A stretch of 16,500 nt of DNA, taken from assembly GCA_964580965.1 (NCBI GenBank), contig CAZOLZ010000049.1, positions 1 to 16,500 of the forward strand, read 5' to 3'. The translations under genes were made by a program, and so were the position numbers. The notes below the pieces were generated by a model. The model worked only from the letters and a program-made list of their open reading frames with translations. It ran no database searches and was not told where the DNA came from. This stretch comes from CAIUKX01 sp964580965 (GTDB lineage Bacteria > Bacteroidota > Bacteroidia > Flavobacteriales_D > Crocinitomicaceae). This document shows, in pieces, positions 1-7,843 of the stretch (the first letter of the stretch is position 1; each line of letters opens with the position of its first letter).

Positions 1-189
1 AATTTGTGAATTATTTTAACTTGTTTAAGGACTTAAAAATTACAATTTTTGCAAACACAATTTTGAGGCGTATAACTCTCTCCATTTACACCAAAACAAA
101 ATTGAAATATTGAATTTTTAAATTGTAACTACATTGATGAGGCGAATGTCTCTGACTGGAAATATTATCGTTAAAAAAAGAGAAAAGAA
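1..189. promoter_or_regulatory. nrd operon leader with spaced direct repeats
   Basis: This is the non-coding region before nrdB. It holds two copies of TGAGGCG-N5-CTCT, at 64-79 and 138-153, exactly 74 bp apart. In each copy GAG and CTC can pair across an 8-nt loop. An 8-bp inverted repeat, CAATTTTG (58-65) and CAAAATTG (97-104), brackets the first copy, and TTTAAG-GA-CTTAAA lies at 24-37. I found no clear TAnnTTTG promoter element, no NrdR-box pair and nothing resembling a cobalamin riboswitch. A role in controlling nrdBA is inference from position only. Confidence 0.4.
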
Positions 190-1170
190 ATGACACAAGT
201 AGAACCAATTTTACAGAAAAACAACGAAAGATTTGTACTTTTTCCTATTGTTCATGACGATATCTGGTCTTTCTACAAGAGAGCAGAGGCGAGTTTTTGG
301 ACAGCTGAAGAGATTGATTTGTCACCAGACTTAATTGATTGGGAAAACAAATTAAATGACGATGAACGTTATTTTATTAAGCACGTATTAGCATTTTTTG
401 CAGCATCAGACGGTATCGTGAATGAAAATTTAGCAGAGAACTTTTTATCAGAGGTTCAATATACAGAGGCTAAGTTCTTTTACGGTTTCCAAATAGCAAT
501 GGAAAATGTTCATTCAGAAACATATTCTTTGTTAATAGATACGTACATCAAAGATTCTAAAGACAAAAATTATTTATTCAATGCAATCGAAACATTAGAT
601 TGTGTTAAGAAAAAAGCAGATTGGGCATTAAGATGGATTGAGCAAGGTTCATTTGCAGAACGTTTGGTTGCTTTTGCTGCTGTTGAGGGAATTTTCTTTT
701 CAGGATCTTTTTGTTCAATTTTCTGGTTGAAGAAAAGAGGTTTAATGCCTGGATTAGCATTTTCAAATGAATTGATTTCAAGAGACGAAGGATTACATTG
801 TGATTTCGCATGTTTGTTATACAACAATCATTTAGAAAATAAATTACCTAAAGAAAAAATTCAAGAGATCATTATGGACGCGGTTCGTATTGAAAAGGAA
901 TTTGTTACTGACGCAATACCAGTGAAATTAATTGGGATGAATAGCGAATTGATGGGCCAATACATTGAGTTCGTTGCAGACAGATTGTTAGTTGAATTAG
1001 GAAACGAAAAAGTATATAACACAACAAACCCATTTGATTTCATGGATATGATTTCTATTCAAGGAAAAACTAACTTCTTTGAAAAGAGAGTAGGAGAATA
1101 TCAGAAAGCAGGTGTATTGAACAATAGCGGAGGTAAAAGTAACGCTTTCTCTATGGACGAAGATTTTTAA
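190..1170 (+). CDS. nrdB: Class Ia ribonucleotide reductase, small (beta, R2) subunit
   Basis: This subunit houses the di-iron centre and stable tyrosyl radical that starts reduction of ribonucleoside diphosphates to deoxynucleotides in the cytoplasm. At 326 aa it has the normal R2 length. Visible metal ligands are D74, E105 and H108 (in MENVHSE), E166 (in VEGIFFSG), and E200 and H203 (in RDEGLH). Y98 in FYGFQIA sits where the radical tyrosine lies in mammalian R2, which supports class Ia over the tyrosine-less class Ic. The C-terminal tail, ending FSMDEDF, is the kind of peptide that docks on the large subunit. The sequence resembles eukaryotic R2 (for example ISRDEGLHCDFACL, EGKTNFFEKRVGEYQ) more than the E. 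coli protein. An A/G-rich stretch without a strong Shine-Dalgarno precedes the ATG. nrdA follows after 30 bp, so the two are probably co-transcribed. Confidence 0.97.
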   Translation: MTQVEPILQKNNERFVLFPIVHDDIWSFYKRAEASFWTAEEIDLSPDLIDWENKLNDDERYFIKHVLAFFAASDGIVNENLAENFLSEVQYTEAKFFYGFQIAMENVHSETYSLLIDTYIKDSKDKNYLFNAIETLDCVKKKADWALRWIEQGSFAERLVAFAAVEGIFFSGSFCSIFWLKKRGLMPGLAFSNELISRDEGLHCDFACLLYNNHLENKLPKEKIQEIIMDAVRIEKEFVTDAIPVKLIGMNSELMGQYIEFVADRLLVELGNEKVYNTTNPFDFMDMISIQGKTNFFEKRVGEYQKAGVLNNSGGKSNAFSMDEDF

Positions 1171-1200
1171 TATTATTAATTTAACACATAATTCAAAGAC

Positions 1201-3555
1201 ATGTACGTAATTAAAAGAGATGGAAGAAAGGAGCCAGTAAAATTTGACAAAATTACTGCTCGTATTGTTAAGATGTGTTACGGATTAGATCCTTTAGTAT
1301 CACCAGAGGCTGTTGCTATGAAAGTGATTGAAGGGATTTATGACGGAGTAACTACAACTGACTTAGATGATTTAGCTGCTGAGGTATCTGCTGCTAAAAC
1401 GATTGATCACCCGGATTATGCTTTATTAGCATCTAGAATTGCTATTTCTAACTTACATAAGGAAACAAAGAAGACGTTTTCTGATGTAATGGAAGATTTA
1501 TACAATTATGTAGATCCTAAAACAGGTCAAAAAGCATCATTGTTGTCTCAAGATGTGTATGAAGTAATCATGGAAAATAAAGATACTTTAGATTCTAGTA
1601 TCATTTATGATCGTGATTTCAAATACGATTATTTCGGGTTCAAAACATTGACACGCTCTTACTTGATGAAGTTAGACGGAGAGATCGTAGAGAGACCACA
1701 ACAAATGTTAATGCGTGTTTCTGTTGGGATTCACAAAAATGATATCCAATCAGCGATTAAAACGTATAACATGATGTCTGAAGGATGGTTTACACATGCT
1801 ACACCGACATTATTTAACTCTGGTACACCAAAACCACAAATGTCATCTTGTTTCTTACTAACAACAAAAGAAGATAGTATTGGAGGAATTTATGACACAT
1901 TAAAAAGTTGTGCCCAAATTTCTCAATCTGCAGGTGGTATCGGTTTATCTATCCACGATATTAGAGCAAAAGGTTCTTACATCAAAGGTACAAACGGTGA
2001 ATCAAATGGTATCGTACCAATGTTGAGAGTATTCAACGACACTGCAAGATACGTAGACCAAGGAGGTGGTAAGAGAAAAGGTTCTTTTGCAATCTATATA
2101 GAGCCTTGGCATGCAGATGTTTTTGATTTCTTAGACTTAAAGAAAAACCATGGTAAAGAAGAAGCTAGAGCTCGTGATTTATTTTACGCGTTATGGATTC
2201 CAGATTTATTCATGAAACGTGTGAAAGAAAACGGAGATTGGACGTTGATGTGTCCAAACGAATGTCCAGGATTATCTGATACTCACAGTGCTGAATTCGA
2301 AGCTTTATATACGAAGTATGAAGCAGAAGGAAAAGGAAGAAAGACAATCAAAGCGCAAGATTTATGGTTCAAAATTTTAGAATCTCAAATCGAAACGGGT
2401 ACACCTTACATGATGTACAAAGATGCTGCGAATGCAAAATCAAACCAACAAAATTTAGGTACAATCAAGTCTTCAAACTTATGTACAGAAATTATTGAGT
2501 ACACTGCTCCAGATGAAATCGCTGTATGTAACTTAGCTTCAATTGCATTACCAAAATATGTAACAGAAGAAGGTACTTTTGATCACGATAAATTATTCGA
2601 AGTTGCTTACCAAGTTACATTAAACTTGAACAAAGTAATCGATGTGAATTATTACCCTGTTGAAGAAGCTAAAAACTCTAACTTACGTCACAGACCGATT
2701 GGTCTTGGAGTTCAAGGATTAGCTGATGCATTCATCATGATGCGTTATCCTTTCGAATCTCAAGAGGCAAGAACATTGAATAAAGAGATTTTTGAAACAA
2801 TCTATTATGCTGCAATGACAGCTTCTAAAGATTTAGCAAAAGCAGAAGGGCCTTATGAAACATTTGCTGGTTCTCCAGTTTCTAAAGGGATTTTCCAATT
2901 TGATATGTGGGAAACAGAACCTTCTGGACGTTGGGAATGGGATGTGTTGAGAGAAGAAGTAAAAGAGCATGGAGTTAGAAATTCATTGTTATTGGCTCCT
3001 ATGCCGACTGCTTCTACAGCTCAAATTTTAGGAAACAACGAATGTTTTGAGCCATACACTTCTAATATCTACACAAGAAGAGTATTATCAGGTGAGTTTA
3101 TCGTTGTGAATAAGCACTTATTGAAAGATTTAGTTAAAGAGAATTTATGGACAAAAGAAATGAGACAAACGTTGATGTCAACGAGTGGTTCAGTTCAAAA
3201 CATTCCATCAATTCCACAATACATTAAGGATTTATACAAAACAGCTTGGGAAATCTCTCAAAAAGCAGTAATTGATCAAGCTGCAGATAGAGGAGCATTT
3301 ATTTGTCAATCTCAATCATTGAATATTTTCATGGAGAATGCAAACTTCGGAAAATTAACTTCAATGCACTTCTACGGATGGGAAAAAGGATTGAAAACAG
3401 GGATGTACTACTTGAGAACAAAAGCTGCAACTGATGCAATTAAATTTACAGTTGATAAGTCAATGGTGTACAATGATGCAACAATCAACAAAGATAAAGA
3501 AGCAATTGCTTGTTCACTTGAAGATCCAGATAACTGTGAAATGTGTTCAGGATAG
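1201..3555 (+). CDS. nrdA: Class Ia ribonucleotide reductase, large (alpha, R1) subunit
   Basis: This is the catalytic and allosteric subunit, which reduces NDPs using the radical supplied by NrdB. It has 784 aa. Residues 1 to about 90 form an ATP-cone, the activity-control domain, beginning MYVIKRDGRKEPVKFDKI. The substrate-reducing redox pair is C217 (SSCFLL) and C443 (VCNLAS). The active-site set N426, C428 and E430 (NLCTE) contains the thiyl-radical cysteine. Y736 and Y737 (MYYLR) are the radical-transfer tyrosines. The tail cysteines C779 and C782 (CEMC) pass electrons from thioredoxin or glutaredoxin. All key residues are present, so it should be active. Like nrdB it is of the eukaryote-like type. 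A strong hairpin terminator lies 19 bp after the stop codon, closing a two-gene unit. Confidence 0.97.
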   Translation: MYVIKRDGRKEPVKFDKITARIVKMCYGLDPLVSPEAVAMKVIEGIYDGVTTTDLDDLAAEVSAAKTIDHPDYALLASRIAISNLHKETKKTFSDVMEDLYNYVDPKTGQKASLLSQDVYEVIMENKDTLDSSIIYDRDFKYDYFGFKTLTRSYLMKLDGEIVERPQQMLMRVSVGIHKNDIQSAIKTYNMMSEGWFTHATPTLFNSGTPKPQMSSCFLLTTKEDSIGGIYDTLKSCAQISQSAGGIGLSIHDIRAKGSYIKGTNGESNGIVPMLRVFNDTARYVDQGGGKRKGSFAIYIEPWHADVFDFLDLKKNHGKEEARARDLFYALWIPDLFMKRVKENGDWTLMCPNECPGLSDTHSAEFEALYTKYEAEGKGRKTIKAQDLWFKILESQIETGTPYMMYKDAANAKSNQQNLGTIKSSNLCTEIIEYTAPDEIAVCNLASIALPKYVTEEGTFDHDKLFEVAYQVTLNLNKVIDVNYYPVEEAKNSNLRHRPIGLGVQGLADAFIMMRYPFESQEARTLNKEIFETIYYAAMTASKDLAKAEGPYETFAGSPVSKGIFQFDMWETEPSGRWEWDVLREEVKEHGVRNSLLLAPMPTASTAQILGNNECFEPYTSNIYTRRVLSGEFIVVNKHLLKDLVKENLWTKEMRQTLMSTSGSVQNIPSIPQYIKDLYKTAWEISQKAVIDQAADRGAFICQSQSLNIFMENANFGKLTSMHFYGWEKGLKTGMYYLRTKAATDAIKFTVDKSMVYNDATINKDKEAIACSLEDPDNCEMCSG

Positions 3556-3574
3556 AATCCAAAGCATATAATCA

Positions 3575-3608
3575 AAAAAAAGGTATCAAGAAATTGGTAC
3601 CTTTTTTT
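3575..3608 (+). terminator. Intrinsic terminator after nrdA, probably bidirectional
   Basis: Left arm 3575-3587 and right arm 3596-3608 form a 13-bp stem with one U-G wobble: seven A-U pairs around GGTATC/GGTACC, with an 8-nt loop (AAGAAATT). The A-run on the left and T-run on the right mean the same hairpin can end transcription of nrdA (plus) and of mnmE (minus), whose stop codon is 67 bp away. Confidence 0.85.
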
Positions 3609-3674
3609 ATTTTAAATGATTTGTTTAACCTTGGATTATCGATTATACTTAGAATCGAAAGATTGTTTTAATGG

Positions 3675-5075
3675 TTACTTACCAATACAAAACTTACTAA
3701 AAATATTTCCTAACAAATCATCTGTACTGATATCACCTGTAATTGTTCCTAGATGATACATTGCCTGACGAATATCCATTGCAACAAAATCAGAAGTGAT
3801 AGGTCCATACAATCCTTCTTCAGCTTTGATTAAGGCTTCTTCTGTAAGCCTTAATGCTTCAACGTGACGAACATTAGAAACAATCGTGTCATTAGCCATA
3901 TCAAAACCTTGTGTAATTTGATTGACCATCCAAGATTTTAGGTTATCTAAACCTTCCCCTTTTTTTGCACTAATAGAGATGAAGTCTGATTGAGGGTGTG
4001 GATTGGAATTAATTCTTAAGTCTGCTTTGTTTCCTATCAACACAAATTTCTTATCGGGATAAGTTGCTTGTAATTCGTTCATCCATTCTTCAGCAGTTTC
4101 CGTTGCCATTGAAAGGTGACCTTCATTTGCAGAGGCTTTGTCGCTGTAGTCAGACATAATCAAGACAATTTGTGCTTGTTCAATTTTTTCCTTTGAACGT
4201 TCAATCCCTAATGATTCTATTGTATCTGAACTTTCACGGATTCCAGCCGTATCGATAAGTCGAAATAAAATACCCTCGATATTAATGGTCTCCTCAATTA
4301 CATCTCGGGTTGTTCCTTCGATATTACTTACAATCGCGCGATTTTCACCCAATAAAATATTTAGTAAAGTACTCTTTCCAGTATTTGGAGCTCCAACAAT
4401 TGCAACAGGAACACCATTTTTGATGGCATTCCCTAATTCAAATGAATGACTTAATTTTTGAATGTAAGTGAGTACCTCTTTGACCATTATCTTCAATTGC
4501 GTGCGGTCAGCAAATTCAACATCCTCTTCTGCAAAATCTAACTCTAACTCAATTAAACTCGCAAAATTGATTAGTTTTTCTCGAATATCCTTTAATTCAC
4601 TCGAAAAACCACCGCGCATTTGACGAATTGCAATGTGATGGGCATTTTTCGATTGAGAAGCAATTAAATCTGCCACAGCTTCTGCTTGAGATAAATCCAT
4701 TTTACCGTTCATAAAAGCACGCATCGTAAATTCACCTGGTTCAGCCAAACGACAACCATTTTGTAACAACAATTGCATGATTTGTTGTTGAATGTAAGGT
4801 GAACCGTGACAAGCTATTTCGGCAGATGCTTCACCTGTAAAACTTTTTCCTTGCTCAAAAATTGTAACCAATACTTCGTCAATGATTTCCTCATTCTTAT
4901 TTAGAATGGTACCAAAATGAACCGTATGTGATGCTTTTGTTTCTAATTGCTTAGAAAAAATAGTGGATGTGATTGAAATAGCATCAGCACCTGAAACACG
5001 AATTAAACCAATTGCGCCAATTCCATTTGCAGTAGCAATAGCACAAATTGTATCTTGAGATTGAAAGTTATTCAT
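3675..5075 (-). CDS. mnmE: tRNA uridine-5-carboxymethylaminomethyl modification GTPase MnmE (TrmE)
   Basis: MnmE works with MnmG to build the carboxymethylaminomethyl group on the wobble uridine (U34) of certain tRNAs, using GTP hydrolysis and a tetrahydrofolate one-carbon donor. The protein has 466 aa, the usual length. The N-terminal TrmE domain covers about residues 1-120 and opens with DTICAIATANGIGAIGLIRVSG. A helical domain follows, interrupted by the G domain: Walker A GAPNTGKS at 228-235, the EGTTRD switch, DTAG from 275 and NKAD from 349. The C-terminus ends FCIGK, carrying the conserved catalytic cysteine C463. All motifs are intact. The gene begins 9 bp after the SGNH gene stop, but a TAACTTTG promoter element ends only 4 nt before its ATG. 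It may therefore be read both from the upstream operon and from its own, possibly leaderless, promoter. Confidence 0.97.
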   Translation of the reverse strand: MNNFQSQDTICAIATANGIGAIGLIRVSGADAISITSTIFSKQLETKASHTVHFGTILNKNEEIIDEVLVTIFEQGKSFTGEASAEIACHGSPYIQQQIMQLLLQNGCRLAEPGEFTMRAFMNGKMDLSQAEAVADLIASQSKNAHHIAIRQMRGGFSSELKDIREKLINFASLIELELDFAEEDVEFADRTQLKIMVKEVLTYIQKLSHSFELGNAIKNGVPVAIVGAPNTGKSTLLNILLGENRAIVSNIEGTTRDVIEETINIEGILFRLIDTAGIRESSDTIESLGIERSKEKIEQAQIVLIMSDYSDKASANEGHLSMATETAEEWMNELQATYPDKKFVLIGNKADLRINSNPHPQSDFISISAKKGEGLDNLKSWMVNQITQGFDMANDTIVSNVRHVEALRLTEEALIKAEEGLYGPITSDFVAMDIRQAMYHLGTITGDISTDDLLGNIFSKFCIGK

Positions 5076-5079
5076 ACTA

Positions 5080-5087
5080 CAAAGTTA
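5080..5087 (-). promoter_or_regulatory. Candidate -7 promoter element for mnmE
   Basis: On the minus strand the sequence reads TAACTTTG, a full match to the Bacteroidota -7 consensus TAnnTTTG and identical to the tRNA-Asn element in this window. It overlaps the stop codon of the upstream SGNH gene. Only 4 nt separate it from the mnmE ATG, so transcription should start at or next to the start codon. The -33 element is weak (TTTT, 17 nt upstream). Confidence 0.5.
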
Positions 5088-6248
5088 ATCGTTTGAAACT
5101 TTAGAAAAGTAATATTCATGGTATAAATCATCAATGAAACCAAAACCAAAACGATTGAGGTTTGCATCGGTGAACAATAAAAGTACAGCTTTATTTTGCT
5201 CAACAGATTTTTTCAGATTAATATCATCCACATTTATGGGTTTAGAATATGAATCAGGGTAAATACTTTCATTGTAAAACCAAAACTGACCATTTCCAAA
5301 AGCATTAGTTGACATTCCAAAATTGAACATTCCCCAGTAATAACTGTCTGCCACTGTTAAAATTTTTGGGTGATAAAAAGTTGATGAATCTATCCATTTC
5401 CATTGCGGGTAACCCATTTCTAAATCAGGGATATTAAAAAATAAATTCAAGCTTTGCTCAATGTCGTCATCGGTGTCTTGCATGTTTGAAGAAGTTAAAA
5501 CCGTGTCAATTTGAACATATGGAAGTTGCTTTTTAAAGTGCTGACTCAAATATTCGATAATCGAGTCTGCTGCCAATACTTCGCCATATTTGCTCCAATG
5601 AATTCCTGTCTTTGGAAATAGTGGGTGAGGAGAAGTGTTTTTATTGTTTTCAAACCAAGACTTGAAATCTAGATAATTGACTTGTTGTTTTTTGAATACT
5701 GTTTTAAACCCTTTGAAATTAGTTGAATGCTTGTCTTTAGGCCAGCTATCTGGAATAAACTCAGGATAAAAACTTCCCTTTCCAGGAGCTAAAACCACAA
5801 ATAAGTGAGTACCTAACTTTTCTAATGTGTCTTGAATTTTTTTCAATTTGAAAACCTTTTCTTCAATTGTTTTTTGACCAAGATAATCCTGTCCATAATA
5901 AGCTTTGAGGTAATTTTCTTCGTAAAAATAGTTTTCTTTTCCAGCTACTACCCAAACAACTTTTGGTTTATTGAAAAGGCGAAACTGAATTTCATTATTC
6001 GATCGAATCAAAAAAGGTTTGTAATATATATGATCTTGAACATACTTTTCAGCATTCTTTTGAAAAGTTTCATTCTTCCAATTTTTTAAATTGAGCTTAG
6101 GTTTTTCATTCGTTACCTCATAAGCTCCTTCTAATGGTTTAATCTTAAATAAAGGAATAAAATGATGAAGCATTGGCAACAATAAAACCACCATCAAACT
6201 GTAAAATAAGAATTTGATTAATTTGTTTTTATGTTGATTAAACCGCAT
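5085..6248 (-). CDS. AlgJ/AlgX-like SGNH acyltransferase partner of MBOAT protein
   Basis: This 387-aa protein is probably the extracytoplasmic half of an O-acylation system, moving acyl groups delivered by the adjacent MBOAT protein onto a glycan. A membrane anchor spans about residues 9-33 (FLFYSLMVVLLLPMLHHF), leaving the rest in the periplasm. Family signatures are FVVLAPGKGSFYPEFIP (about 150-166), GIHWSKYGE around H217, and VADSYYWG with S302. H217 and S302 match the His and Ser of the AlgX/AlgJ catalytic set. The position of the AlgX aspartate (DxH) is glycine here (G215). The start codon overlaps the MBOAT stop as TAATG, implying translational coupling and matched amounts. No polysaccharide synthesis genes are nearby, so the acceptor is unknown: it could be an exopolysaccharide, peptidoglycan or another glycan. 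The family call is firm; the substrate is not. Confidence 0.8.
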   Translation of the reverse strand: MRFNQHKNKLIKFLFYSLMVVLLLPMLHHFIPLFKIKPLEGAYEVTNEKPKLNLKNWKNETFQKNAEKYVQDHIYYKPFLIRSNNEIQFRLFNKPKVVWVVAGKENYFYEENYLKAYYGQDYLGQKTIEEKVFKLKKIQDTLEKLGTHLFVVLAPGKGSFYPEFIPDSWPKDKHSTNFKGFKTVFKKQQVNYLDFKSWFENNKNTSPHPLFPKTGIHWSKYGEVLAADSIIEYLSQHFKKQLPYVQIDTVLTSSNMQDTDDDIEQSLNLFFNIPDLEMGYPQWKWIDSSTFYHPKILTVADSYYWGMFNFGMSTNAFGNGQFWFYNESIYPDSYSKPINVDDINLKKSVEQNKAVLLLFTDANLNRFGFGFIDDLYHEYYFSKVSND

Positions 6249-7666
6249 TAAAATCTGAAATATATAAATGGATTAAAATTAGATGATGCTAGAGAAACAA
6301 TTGATAAATAAAATAAAAGACCAGTAATAAAAAATAGAATAAAGTGTTTTTTCAAATACCATTCTTCAGATTTAAATAGTTGATTTGAAAATTTTTCAAT
6401 TCTTTTGAAACTTCCCATGAATGAGAATAAAACAGCTAAAATTAAATACATGATTAATTCTGATGAAAAAGTATAACCTGTATGATTATTCTTTAAAATT
6501 AATTTAAAAAAGAGATTTATATCTTCGAATGAAGTTAACCGGAAGAATACCCAACCAATTATAACTACAAAAAAGGTCCAGGTTATTTGTAAGAAAGATG
6601 GAAGTTTATCTAACCATTTTCTTAGAAAAACTCGTTCAATGATTAAGAAAAAACCATGATATAATCCCCAGATGATAAAGTTCCAAGATGCACCATGCCA
6701 TAAACCAGAAATAAAGAAAACGAAGACCAAATTGAAGTACATTCTGGATTTCGTTTTGGTTTGATTTCCTCCTAATGGGATATATAAATATTCTCGCATA
6801 AAATTTCCTAACGTTATGTGCCAACGCCTCCAAAATTCAGTAATACTTTTTGAAATATAGGGGAAGTTAAAGTTTTCAGGAAATGTGAAACCCATCATTC
6901 TTCCAAGTCCAATTGCCATATCCGAATAACCGGAAAAATCAAAATATATTTGGAAAGTATATGCCAAAATTGCAGCCCAAAGCGCAGTTGAAGAATACAA
7001 ACTAAAATCATTATCGAACACATCATCTGCATAATGAGCTAAAACATTCGCAATTAATACTTTTTTAGCTAAGCCAATTGCAAAACGATAAAATCCAATT
7101 AGACGATTTTCAATGGAATTATTTCTTAAACCAAGTTGATCTGCAATTTCATGAAAGCGAACAATAGGTCCAGCAATCAATTGTGGAAAACTGAATATAT
7201 AAACCAAATAATCTACTAATCTAGAAAGAGGTTGATGTACTTTTCGATATACATCAATTGAATATGTCAAGGTTTGAAAAGTATAAAATGAAATTCCAAT
7301 GGGTAGTAAAATCTTAGTCCATTTTAGTTGTTGTTGTCCACCAAAATTTAAGAGATGATTTACATTCTCCAAAAAGAAATTAGTGTATTTATAGTACAAT
7401 AAAAGACCTAAATTAATCACGATTGATAGCGCTAATAATCGTGATCTAACTTTTTTATCTTCAGACGAATGAATTTGTTTAACAATCATAAAATTCAATA
7501 CTGCTGAACCTAAAACAATTTCAAAGAATTGTGGTGCGCCCCAAGCATAAAATACCATGCTTGCAAATAGAATAGCAAGATTCTTCCATTTGTTAGGTGT
7601 AAGTGAATAACCTATGAAAAAAATAGGTAAAAAATAAAATAGAAAAATTAAACTGCTAAATACCAC
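6248..7666 (-). CDS. MBOAT family membrane-bound O-acyltransferase (AlgI/PatA-like)
   Basis: This 472-aa multi-pass inner-membrane protein likely carries acyl groups (typically acetyl) across the membrane for O-acylation of a cell-surface or exported glycan. MBOAT hallmarks appear in order: GISFYTFQTLTYSIDVYR, FPQLIAGPIVRF, FWRRWHITLGNFMREYLYIPLGGN (in two blocks), and GLWHGASWNFIIWGLYHG. In the last, H324 corresponds to the essential histidine of AlgI (H322 in Pseudomonas). Hydrophobic segments run from residue 3 to the C-terminus. The start is GTG. MVFSSLIFLFYF is the usual N-terminus of this family and no ATG lies near, so GTG is preferred. A TATTTTTG element lies 4 nt before it. The gene overlaps the SGNH partner by one base (TAATG). 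AlgI-type rather than DltB-type is inferred from the partner protein. Confidence 0.9.
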   Translation of the reverse strand: MVFSSLIFLFYFLPIFFIGYSLTPNKWKNLAILFASMVFYAWGAPQFFEIVLGSAVLNFMIVKQIHSSEDKKVRSRLLALSIVINLGLLLYYKYTNFFLENVNHLLNFGGQQQLKWTKILLPIGISFYTFQTLTYSIDVYRKVHQPLSRLVDYLVYIFSFPQLIAGPIVRFHEIADQLGLRNNSIENRLIGFYRFAIGLAKKVLIANVLAHYADDVFDNDFSLYSSTALWAAILAYTFQIYFDFSGYSDMAIGLGRMMGFTFPENFNFPYISKSITEFWRRWHITLGNFMREYLYIPLGGNQTKTKSRMYFNLVFVFFISGLWHGASWNFIIWGLYHGFFLIIERVFLRKWLDKLPSFLQITWTFFVVIIGWVFFRLTSFEDINLFFKLILKNNHTGYTFSSELIMYLILAVLFSFMGSFKRIEKFSNQLFKSEEWYLKKHFILFFITGLLFYLSIVSLASSNFNPFIYFRF

Positions 7667-7670
7667 AGGC

Positions 7671-7678
7671 CAAAAATA
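7671..7678 (-). promoter_or_regulatory. Candidate -7 promoter element for the MBOAT-SGNH operon
   Basis: The minus strand reads TATTTTTG, matching TAnnTTTG, with exactly 4 nt before the GTG start codon. That is the same spacing as at mnmE. A weak CTTT lies 20 nt upstream as a possible -33 element. If used, the mRNA would be leaderless or nearly so. The AT-rich context makes a chance match possible. Confidence 0.4.
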
Positions 7679-7843
7679 AAAACCTCAGATTGAATATTAA
7701 AGTAAAGCGAGGATTTAAATTAATGATGGGATTATGGTTTTACACTATTTAGCGTTCATAATTATCTGTAAAAACATAAAAAACATCGCCTTTAGTTTAG
7801 ATATTTGTAGTTGACTCTCAATAGAAATAAAAAATATAAATAT

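Noticed and set aside
1..189. NrdR boxes or a cobalamin riboswitch before nrdBA
   Set aside because: I looked for the paired ACA...TGT palindromes and for B12-box sequence and found neither.
570..1043. Three open frames antisense to nrdB
   Set aside because: They are complementary shadows of a conserved gene, without family similarity or start context.
7811..7843. Longer OmpA-lipoprotein start at an in-frame TTG
   Set aside because: It would add 11 polar residues in front of a perfect lipoprotein signal peptide; ATG 7844 is clearly better.
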